DNA of 64,000 bases from VFJQ01 sp044226525 (GTDB taxonomy: Bacteria; Verrucomicrobiota; Verrucomicrobiia; Chthoniobacterales; Chthoniobacteraceae), in assembly GCA_044226525.1 (NCBI GenBank), contig JBGAGV010000012.1, positions 62,001 to 126,000 on the forward strand, written 5' to 3'. The position numbers were made by a program, and so were the translations under genes. Shown one piece after another: positions 43,331 through 50,619 of the stretch. The notes beneath the pieces were generated by a model that did no database searches, was not told where the DNA came from, and worked only from the letters and a program-made list of their open reading frames with translations. Every line of letters begins with the position of its first letter. The stretch's first letter is position 1.

Positions 43331-44850
43331 GGTGCGAAACATTCGCCGGGCATCGTGCCGGGCTCAACACTGGCGGGCTTGAACTCCATCAGGGGAAGAA
43401 GGTCGGCGACGGCGACGCCGGGCGCGATTTCGCGCAAAGCGAGGCCGGAGGGCGTGAGTTCAAAGACCGCGCGTTCGGTGACGTAAAGCACCTGTTGTCC
43501 CCGCGCGAGGGCCGACGGCCCGTGAAAGCAAACCTGTTGAACCCGCGGCACAAACTTCGCGTGCCGTCCTTCGTGCACAATCCGCAAGGCGCCGTCCTGC
43601 ACCGCGACGGCGATGTCGCCCGCCCGGAACGTGCAGCAGAAAACCATCCGCTTTGCATTTTGCGCGATGTTCATGAACCCGCCCACTCCCGCGAAGCGTC
43701 CGGCAAACTGGCTAACGTTCACACTCCCTTCCGCATCGATTTCCACGGCTCCCAGCACGCCGATATCGAGCCCACCGCCTTCGTAATAGTCGAACTGCGC
43801 GGGCTGATCGACGACCGCCTCGGGATGATGGCTGCATCCGAAGCTCAACCCCGAGGCCGGCACGCCACCGAACGGGCCGCTCTCAACGGTGAGCGTGAAT
43901 TCATCGAAACGCCCGGTTTCCGCGGCGACCGCGGCGACCGCTTCCGGCAGGCCGATGCCGAGATTTACCATGTCGCCACGCTGAATCTCCCGCAGGGCGC
44001 GACGCCCGATGATCTTCCGTTCGGAAAAAGGGAGCGGCGGGAGCGTGCAATGGCCATTCGCCGCGGCGACAAACGACTCGTCGAACCGCGTGCCGAAGGT
44101 CTGCCAATGCTGTTCGGGGTCGGAGACCACGAGGTAATCCACCAGCGCGCCGGGCACGCGCACGCTCTTCGGATCGGCGATGCGCTCCACGATGCGTTCC
44201 ACCTGGGCGATGACGATACCGCCGTGGTTTTTCGCCGCCTGCGCGATCGGCAATACTTCGCCGATCACTCCTTCGCATTCCATGCTGAGGTTGCCGCGTC
44301 GATCTGCGCTCGTCGCGCGGACGAACCCGACGTGAATCGGAAACGTGCGGTAACGCAACCACGTCTCGCCATCCATCGTCACGCGTTCGATCAGCGGTTC
44401 GGTGGTGCGGGCGTTCAGCCGTCCGCCGCCGTTTTGGGGATCGATGAACGTATCGAGCCCCACCTTGGTGAAAACTCCCGGCCTCTTCGCCGCGATCTCG
44501 CGCGTGAGCACACACACCACCCCTTGTGGAAGATTGTAAGCCTCGATCTCGTTGGCGAGCGCCAGCTTCCCGAGTTTAGGAGCCAGATTCCAGTGGCCAC
44601 CCACCACCCGTTTGATCATGCCCGCGTGTGCAAGGTGATTTAGCCCACGCTCGGCCCGGTCCCCCTGCCCCGCCGCGTAGAGCAGCGTGAGATCGCGGGG
44701 CGAGGCCGTGTCGAGAAAACGCTGTTCGAGCGCCGCCGTGAGCGCTTCCGGGTGACCGGCCCCGACGAAGCCACCGACCGCGACCGTCGCGCCATCGGGG
44801 ATCGCGGCGACGGCTTCGGCTGCGGTGACGATGCGCGCGGCGGCTCTCAT
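43327..44850 (-). CDS. Fused alpha/beta 3-ketoacid or acetate CoA-transferase
   Basis: 507-residue protein with both CoA-transferase halves fused. The N-half has 'GATVAVGGFVGAGHPEALTAAL' (CoA-binding G-x-G-x-x-G). The C-half has 'GDMVNLGIGLPEAVAAVAA' and 'LTVESGPFGGVPASG', which contains the likely catalytic glutamate. The fused form is like propionate/acetoacetate CoA-transferases. It moves CoA between acyl-CoA and an acid such as acetoacetate or butyrate. ATG 44850 overlaps the upstream stop (ATGA). Confidence 0.9.
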   Translation of the reverse strand: MRAAARIVTAAEAVAAIPDGATVAVGGFVGAGHPEALTAALEQRFLDTASPRDLTLLYAAGQGDRAERGLNHLAHAGMIKRVVGGHWNLAPKLGKLALANEIEAYNLPQGVVCVLTREIAAKRPGVFTKVGLDTFIDPQNGGGRLNARTTEPLIERVTMDGETWLRYRTFPIHVGFVRATSADRRGNLSMECEGVIGEVLPIAQAAKNHGGIVIAQVERIVERIADPKSVRVPGALVDYLVVSDPEQHWQTFGTRFDESFVAAANGHCTLPPLPFSERKIIGRRALREIQRGDMVNLGIGLPEAVAAVAAETGRFDEFTLTVESGPFGGVPASGLSFGCSHHPEAVVDQPAQFDYYEGGGLDIGVLGAVEIDAEGSVNVSQFAGRFAGVGGFMNIAQNAKRMVFCCTFRAGDIAVAVQDGALRIVHEGRHAKFVPRVQQVCFHGPSALARGQQVLYVTERAVFELTPSGLALREIAPGVAVADLLPLMEFKPASVEPGTMPGECFAP

Positions 44851-46463
44851 CGCTGGTCGAGTTTGCGGAGCAGCACGCGCCTGTGCTCCGGAGACGTTTC
44901 CGCGCTCGCGAGCCACGCACGCGCGGCGACGGGGTCACTGTAATTCCACGACAACATCACTCTGTCGATCGCGCGCTCGCGTGCGTCGCTGTCGCCGATC
45001 TGCCGGGCGAACTCCGCGGCGCGGCGCGGCTGCGAATTCTCCGTCAAGCCTGTCGCGAGGCCAGCGAGTGCAGCATCGCGATCGGCGGGCCAGGCGCTGA
45101 CGAGCGTGTCGGCGCGATCGGGCGCGTTCTTCGCCTGCGTCTCGACGAGACCGCGCACGGCGGCGGCGCGCTCGCGCCCTGCGGGCAGGCTGTTCACCCA
45201 CGCGGTCGCGTGTTCGGAGGATTCGCGGAAGATCGCCTCGACAAGTTCGCCCGTCGCCGCCGAGCGGCCTGCCGGAGTGATCTCGGCGTAAGCGTCGAGC
45301 CGTTGCTGCGTGGTGCCAGACCACACGGCGGCGCGCAGCAGCGCGTCGCGCTCGCGCGATGTGGGCTGCGCGCGCAGCCACGCGAAAGTCTCCGCGCGGT
45401 CGCTCGCAAGCGCGGTCGTGATGAGCATCTTCGCGCTCGCTGCACCGTCCACGCACAACGCCTCGCTGACGTTGATGCCGTGCGCCACCGCCCACTCCAG
45501 CGCAGCGCACGGCTCCTTTTCCGCCCAGCCGACGAGAGCCGCGCCGGTCGCACGCGAACGCATGTCCTCGGGCACCGAGTCGAGCGCCGCGAACGCGGCG
45601 ACGGAATCGCGGCTTGCCACGGCGCGAAGCACGACGCTGGTGAGTGCAATCGAGGATTGGCTCGCCTTGAGCCGCGCGAGTGCGGCGGCAGGATCGCGCG
45701 CGGCGAGCTTGCCGAGGATCTCGGTGCGGAGCCGTTCGCGGCCTTGCGGCGTGTGGAGAAGATCGAGGTGCGACTCGGCGGCGACCGGATCGGTCCCGGC
45801 AAGTTTTCGAATCGCCTCGCCGGCGAGCATCTCGCGTGTGCGCCCGGCGGGCAGGCGGGCGAGGACGTCGAAGCAGTGCGCAGGGTCGCGTTCGCCGAGT
45901 GCCTCCAGCGCCGCGCGGGCAACCCAGATCGCCCACGGCTTCTCGATCGCACCTGCCACCTCGGCGAGCGCGGCGTCGGGCTGCGTGCGCGCCCACGCCA
46001 TACACACAGCGGCCTCCACGCCGGCGGGTCCGCTCAAGGTGCGGTAGCGGTCGAGATACAGACGCACCGCAGCGGTCGCGCCGGCGGGATCGAGCGCGGA
46101 CCAGCGGGCAAGCAGCGTGGTGAGCAGCGCGTCGCGGCGCTCATGGTCTTCCACGCGCACGGCCCACGCGAAGAGCGCCGCCAGCTCCGTCGCACTGAGG
46201 TGACCAAGTGCGGCTTGCAGCCGGTGCGCGCGAAGCAGCGGCTCCTGCTCGGCGGCGGCGCTCATCACGGCAGTGAGCATTTCATCGTCGGTGGAAAATG
46301 CGCGACCCGTGTCGAGGGCGGGCGCGGGAGTGGCACGCGCGTCTTCCACCAGCCGCTGCTCGAGGCGCGCGGCAAAAGTCGCACTGCGCCGCTCGATGCC
46401 GAGCCACGCGCCGGCGCCGAGGCCGAGGGCGAATGCGAGGAGCGGGAGGATCAGGCGGCGCAT
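44847..46463 (-). CDS. Membrane-anchored helical-repeat protein (copy B)
   Basis: 538-residue protein. One N-terminal anchor (LILPLLAFALGLGAGAWLGI), then an all-helical, Ala-rich region with repeats of about 30-35 residues ending in 'W(A)xxDPxxA': 'LLARWSALDPAGATAAV', 'KLAGTDPVAAESHL', 'KLAARDPAAALARL', 'SWNYSDPVAARAWLAS'. This is like the TPR/armadillo-like repeat proteins frequent in Verrucomicrobiota. The copy at 46467 has the same plan, so they are paralogues. Lying inside a CoA-metabolism operon is unusual. Function unknown; probably a scaffold facing the periplasm. Confidence 0.75.
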   Translation of the reverse strand: MRRLILPLLAFALGLGAGAWLGIERRSATFAARLEQRLVEDARATPAPALDTGRAFSTDDEMLTAVMSAAAEQEPLLRAHRLQAALGHLSATELAALFAWAVRVEDHERRDALLTTLLARWSALDPAGATAAVRLYLDRYRTLSGPAGVEAAVCMAWARTQPDAALAEVAGAIEKPWAIWVARAALEALGERDPAHCFDVLARLPAGRTREMLAGEAIRKLAGTDPVAAESHLDLLHTPQGRERLRTEILGKLAARDPAAALARLKASQSSIALTSVVLRAVASRDSVAAFAALDSVPEDMRSRATGAALVGWAEKEPCAALEWAVAHGINVSEALCVDGAASAKMLITTALASDRAETFAWLRAQPTSRERDALLRAAVWSGTTQQRLDAYAEITPAGRSAATGELVEAIFRESSEHATAWVNSLPAGRERAAAVRGLVETQAKNAPDRADTLVSAWPADRDAALAGLATGLTENSQPRRAAEFARQIGDSDARERAIDRVMLSWNYSDPVAARAWLASAETSPEHRRVLLRKLDQR

Positions 46464-46466
46464 GAC

Positions 46467-48197
46467 TCAGGGTTCATCGGCGTCGCGCAGGGTGCGGCGG
46501 ATGATTTCGGGATCGACGTTCGACAGCGAAGTGAGCCACGCGCGAGCGGTTTCGGGGTCGCGGCCGTAGCGGGCGCGGAAGTTACCCGCAGCGACCTGGG
46601 CGCGCTGCCAAGGGTCTTCGATGAGGTCGAACCACGTGTCGAACTCGGCAACCTTTTCCGACGCGGGCCGCGTCCAGCCGCCGACGCGACCAAGGAAGGC
46701 GGCAACGGAGCGGTCGCGCGCGTCGCCGGGCGGAAATTGCGCGAGCCAGCTCTCGACGGCGTGCGGGTCGTTGCCCGCCCACGCGCCGACGACGCCCGCG
46801 AGCGCGCTGCTCTGCGCAGGGCCAAGCGGTTGCGCGATGGCCCAATCGGCGGCCGCTCGCGGATCGACCGCGGCCCATTCGCCGGCAAGGCGGTCGAGCG
46901 TCTGCGGGGCAGCGGCATGGCCGGCGCGAGCGAGCACCTGCACGGCGTCGGCGGGTTTGCCGATGCGACCGAGCGATTGCGCGAGCTGGAGCTGCAAGGC
47001 GTCGCGCGTGTCGCCCGCGGGGAGCGCGTCGGCCCACGCGCGTGCGGCGAAGTCGCTGCGCCAGACCCAGCGCTCGAAGGCGCGAGTGAGCGCGCCGCGG
47101 CTGTCGGGCTGCGCCGCGACCCACGCGAGGGCGGCTTCGGGCTCACGCACGGCCCATGCGCTCGCGATGGAGTCGATGGCATTTGCGCGCGCTGCACCGG
47201 TGAGGGCATCGAGCTTCGAGATCGCGACTGGAGTGTCACGCTCCGCGAGAGACCAGAAGCTCATGTTCAGGCCGGCATTTTCATCGCCGAAATCCACGCC
47301 GCTTTTCACCGCGAGATCGACGGCCAGTTCGGGGTCGCGCTCATTGAGTTCGTAGAGCACGGGCTTGAGCATCCAGCCGGGCATCGGGGTCTCCGCGAGC
47401 TGGCGCAGCATGCCGAGGCCGAGGCTCGTGGCGCGCTGCGTCGCAGCATGCATGAGCCGCTCCGCGTCTTCGCGATTCGTGGTGGCGCTCGCGAGTTCCA
47501 CCGCGCGCAGCGGATCGGCCTGCACGGTCGCGAGACGGATAGCTTTTTCCGCGATCCGACGGTCGTCGGGATCGGTGCAGCGAGCGAGCCAGGCACGCGC
47601 TTTCTCCGGATGAAGCCCGGCGAGCTCGAAGATCGCGGGGTGCAGCATCTCGGCGTGATCGCTGGGATCCTTCATCGCCTCGGCAATGGCGAGCGCCTGC
47701 TCGGGACGTTTCTCGGCGAGGGCGCAGAAGATGTTCGTGCGCGCGACTTCCGAACCGGGAATGAGCGCGGAGACACGCGGCGCCCACGCGAGAACGGTGT
47801 CGGGATCGACCTCGAGCCAGTGTTGGATGAGCGCCGTGGCGAGCACCTGGCCGGTGCGGTAGTCGAGCGTGCGAAGCTGGTCGGCCATCGTGCGCAGTGC
47901 GCCGAGGTCGGCGGCGATGCGGCGGAAATCGGCAGCGGTGAGCGCCTCGATGGCCTCATACAGTTCGGCGTCGCGCGCGATGCTACCATCGCGGTGCAGG
48001 ACGGCGGCAAGGAGGCGCTGCGTCTTCTCGTCGGTCGCGCCGCCGACATCGGGGCGCGCGACCGGCGCGGATGACGCTTCGCTTTCGCGCAGCGAGACGG
48101 TAGTCACGGGAGCCAGCGGCGAGGGGCCGCGAAAGAATGCGTAGCCCGCGGCGAAGCCGACGAGGAGCCCGATGGGGATGACGACGAGCGAACGCAC
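46467..48197 (-). CDS. Membrane-anchored helical-repeat protein (copy A)
   Basis: 576-residue protein starting at GTG 48197, eight bases after the reductase stop. The N-terminal anchor is 'LVVIPIGLLVGFAAGYAFF'. The rest is helical with the same repeat plan as copy B: 'WLEVDPDTVLAWA', 'LNERDPELAVDLAV', 'SAWAVREPEAALAWVAAQ', 'EWAAVDPRAAADWAIAQP', 'AWAGNDPHAVESWLAQFP'. The D-P-x-x-A-x-x-W core recurs at least six times. The gap to copy B is three bases, so the two are co-expressed. No enzymatic motif is visible. Confidence 0.75.
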   Translation of the reverse strand: MRSLVVIPIGLLVGFAAGYAFFRGPSPLAPVTTVSLRESEASSAPVARPDVGGATDEKTQRLLAAVLHRDGSIARDAELYEAIEALTAADFRRIAADLGALRTMADQLRTLDYRTGQVLATALIQHWLEVDPDTVLAWAPRVSALIPGSEVARTNIFCALAEKRPEQALAIAEAMKDPSDHAEMLHPAIFELAGLHPEKARAWLARCTDPDDRRIAEKAIRLATVQADPLRAVELASATTNREDAERLMHAATQRATSLGLGMLRQLAETPMPGWMLKPVLYELNERDPELAVDLAVKSGVDFGDENAGLNMSFWSLAERDTPVAISKLDALTGAARANAIDSIASAWAVREPEAALAWVAAQPDSRGALTRAFERWVWRSDFAARAWADALPAGDTRDALQLQLAQSLGRIGKPADAVQVLARAGHAAAPQTLDRLAGEWAAVDPRAAADWAIAQPLGPAQSSALAGVVGAWAGNDPHAVESWLAQFPPGDARDRSVAAFLGRVGGWTRPASEKVAEFDTWFDLIEDPWQRAQVAAGNFRARYGRDPETARAWLTSLSNVDPEIIRRTLRDADEP

Positions 48198-48205
48198 AGG
48201 ACGGG

Positions 48206-48940
48206 TCAGCCGCGCCAGCCTCCGTTGATCTCGATGGTTTGCCCGGTCACGTAGGACGCGAGCGGCGAGCAAAGGAAGAGCACTACGTTGGCCACTTCCG
48301 CCGGCGTTCCGAAGCGGCCGAGCGGCACATTCTTGAGCATCTCGGCGCGGACGTGCTCCGGAATGGTCGCGGCCATCGCGGTGTCGATCACTCCGGGCGC
48401 AATGGCGTTTGCGCGGATATTTCGCCGCGCCGCTTCCCGGCTGATGACCCGCATCATCGCCTGCACGCCGGATTTGGCCGCTGCGTAATTGGCCTGCCCG
48501 TAAAAACCTTGGATGGCCGCAATACTGCCCGTGCTCACGATCGCCCCACCGTCGCGCATGATTGCCAGACCTGCCTGGCAGCAGTGGAAAACGCCGGTGA
48601 GATTCACGTCGATGACCGAATGCCACTCGTCGTGCGACATCTTCGCGATGGTCCGATCGCGAATAATGGCGGCATTGTTGATCAGAAAATCAATCGCGCC
48701 AACTTCACGCATCATGGCCTGCACCGCGTCGGCATCCGCCACGTTGGCCGGCACGATGCGCGCGCCGCCGATCTCGGCGGCCAGCTTTTCCGCATCCGCA
48801 CCGGTGCTGCCGAGGTCCGGATGATTCAGCACCACGTCCGCACCGGCGCGGCGGAAGGTGCGGGCGATTTCGGCGCCGATGCCTTGCGAAGCGCCGGTGA
48901 TCAGCGCGGTTTTGCAGGTGAGGTCGATGGGAATGCTCAT
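48206..48940 (-). CDS. FabG-like short-chain dehydrogenase/reductase
   Basis: 244-residue classical SDR. The NADP loop is 'TGASQGIGAEIA' (15-26), the NNAA motif is at 88-91, and the catalytic Ser139-Tyr152-Lys156 triad is in 'STGS' and 'YAAAK'. The end 'YVTGQTIEINGGWRG' is typical of 3-oxoacyl-ACP or acetoacetyl-CoA reductases. First gene of the operon with the CoA-transferase and thiolase, so an acetoacetyl-CoA/3-hydroxybutyryl-CoA step is plausible. The dispersed repeat at 48974-49101 lies directly upstream and must be in or near its promoter. Confidence 0.9.
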   Translation of the reverse strand: MSIPIDLTCKTALITGASQGIGAEIARTFRRAGADVVLNHPDLGSTGADAEKLAAEIGGARIVPANVADADAVQAMMREVGAIDFLINNAAIIRDRTIAKMSHDEWHSVIDVNLTGVFHCCQAGLAIMRDGGAIVSTGSIAAIQGFYGQANYAAAKSGVQAMMRVISREAARRNIRANAIAPGVIDTAMAATIPEHVRAEMLKNVPLGRFGTPAEVANVVLFLCSPLASYVTGQTIEINGGWRG

Positions 48941-48973
48941 GGGGAGTCGATTAAAATGGGGCGTGCAGGATGT

Positions 48974-49101
48974 AACGCAGAGGCGCCAAGGTCGCCAAGG
49001 GCGCTCAGACGCGGAAGAAAAAAGCGCGGGACGGGCGAACCCGTCGCTCGCTTCGCGTCCTCTGCGTCCTCTGCGTCCTCTGCGTTCTTCCCGCCTTGGC
49101 G
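48974..49101. repeat. Palindromic dispersed repeat (aacgcagagg ... cctctgcgt)
   Basis: Left side: AACGCAGAGG (48974-48983) then CGCCAAGG twice (48984-48991, 48993-49000). Right side: CCTCTGCGT three times in tandem (49059-49067, 49068-49076, 49077-49085) then CCTTGGCG (49094-49101). The sides are inverted copies, so the unit can form a large hairpin. Similar sequence occurs at 53558 and, decayed, at 27660. It sits between a sulfatase and the reductase operon. Confidence 0.75.
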
Positions 49102-49122
49102 TGACCGTCCCGCCAACGCGGG

Positions 49123-50544
49123 CTATTCACCCTTCCCTTTTTTGCCCTCGCCTTTCTTCGGAGTGAACTCATGCGCCCAGTTTTGCTGCACGAGCGCTTT
49201 TAGCTGCTCGACGGTCTTCGCATGCGCGGGGTCATTGGCCAGGTTGTGTTCTTCGCGTGAATCGGTCGTGTAATCGTAGAGTTGCACACCCTGTTTGCCG
49301 CCGTCCCACTCGGTGTAACGGTAGCGGTCGGTGCGGACGCTGTGACCGGCGAAGGCGCCGCGCCACACCTGGGTGAAAGCAGGCTTGTCCCATTTCGCCT
49401 GCGGATCGGCGAGCAGCGGCGCGAAGCTTTTTCCGGAGAGATTCGCGGGCGGCGTGAGGCCGGCCAGTTCGGCGAGAGTGGGGTAAAGATCGACGAACTC
49501 CACGGTGCGCGCGCTCGGGCGGCCATTGCCCTTCGCACCGGGCGCTACGACCACGAGCGGAACCCGCGCGGAGTTTTCAAACAAGCTCTGTTTCATCCAC
49601 AGGCCGTGCTCGCCGAGGTGATACCCGTGATCGCTCCAGAACACGACGATGGTGTTGTCCCACAGCTTGAGCCGGTCGAGCGCCGCAAGCACGCGGCCGA
49701 TCTGCGCATCGACGAAAGAAATCGCCGCGTAGTAGCCTTGCTTCACTTCGCGCGCCTGCGGTTGGGTGACTCCAAACCACGGCCACGGCTGCGTGGAAAG
49801 CAGCGCGGCCTTCGGCACATCGGCCTCGGGCCTGGCGTCGGGCACCTGCACTTTTTCCAGCGGGTAGAGATCGAAATACTTCGCGGGCGAAACGTAAGGC
49901 GTATGCGGCTTGTAAAATCCGCACGCGAGGAAGAACGGCTGGTCCTTGTGTTCTTCGAGCAGTTTGATCGTCTCGGTGGCGACTTTGCCATCGGTGTGTT
50001 CTTCGTCCTTGCCCTGTTTGTCCGCGAGGAAACTCATGGCGCTGCCGAGGCCGCGCTTCGGCGTGTAGTTGATGATATCCGGTTCGAGCGCGGTTTTGTC
50101 GCGCCCGGCGGGATTGATCGCGACCTGCCACGAGGCAGGATCGTCGAGGCCGGCGGTGCCGATGTCGCCCGGGTTGCCGTAGTGGTAAATTTTGCCGACT
50201 CGCGCGGCGAAATAACCCGCTTTCATAAACATCTGCGGAAGGGTCACCACGTCGGGCATGACTTCGCGGAAATGCTTTCTCAGATCGAACACCTGCGTGA
50301 GGTCCGGGCGCAGGCCGGTCATGAGCGACGTGCGGCTCGGCGAGCAGAGCGGGAACTGGCAATAGGCGTGCTGAAACTGCACGCCCATCTTCGCGAGGCG
50401 ATCGATATTCGGCGACTGCACCTGCGGGCTGCCGTAGCAGCCGAGATCGCAGTTCATATCATCGACGGCGATGAAGAGGACGTTCGGCTTCGCCGCAGCA
50501 AAAGCCGAAGCAACCAGTGTGAGGAGGGCGAGGAGGAATTTCAT
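49123..50544 (-). CDS. Secreted sulfatase (iduronate-2-sulfatase-like)
   Basis: 473-residue type I sulfatase with signal peptide (MKFLLALLTLVASAFAAA). Formylglycine Cys67 lies in 'LCSPSRTSLMTG'. Metal ligands are in 'FIAVDDMNCD' and 'VVFWSDHGYHLGEHG'. The region 'CGFYKPHTPYVSPAKYFDLYP' and the end resemble the sulfatase at 39395, so the two are paralogues with different specificity loops. The C-terminal tail is Lys/Gly-rich (KKGEGKKGKGE). Acts on sulfated glycans in the periplasm after activation by a formylglycine-generating enzyme not present here. Confidence 0.92.
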   Translation of the reverse strand: MKFLLALLTLVASAFAAAKPNVLFIAVDDMNCDLGCYGSPQVQSPNIDRLAKMGVQFQHAYCQFPLCSPSRTSLMTGLRPDLTQVFDLRKHFREVMPDVVTLPQMFMKAGYFAARVGKIYHYGNPGDIGTAGLDDPASWQVAINPAGRDKTALEPDIINYTPKRGLGSAMSFLADKQGKDEEHTDGKVATETIKLLEEHKDQPFFLACGFYKPHTPYVSPAKYFDLYPLEKVQVPDARPEADVPKAALLSTQPWPWFGVTQPQAREVKQGYYAAISFVDAQIGRVLAALDRLKLWDNTIVVFWSDHGYHLGEHGLWMKQSLFENSARVPLVVVAPGAKGNGRPSARTVEFVDLYPTLAELAGLTPPANLSGKSFAPLLADPQAKWDKPAFTQVWRGAFAGHSVRTDRYRYTEWDGGKQGVQLYDYTTDSREEHNLANDPAHAKTVEQLKALVQQNWAHEFTPKKGEGKKGKGE

Positions 50545-50619
50545 GCGGTTGGACAGACTAGCGGCACGCGTCCCGCCGGGGACAATGTTTTGCGGCCGGA
50601 CGTTCCGGTAGGTCGGCGC

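Noticed and set aside
44883..48074. 1063-codon open frame on the plus strand
   Set aside because: It is antisense to the two helical-repeat genes and CoA operon; high GC and Ala-rich codons keep the opposite strand open. Its Arg/Gly-rich translation has no domain.
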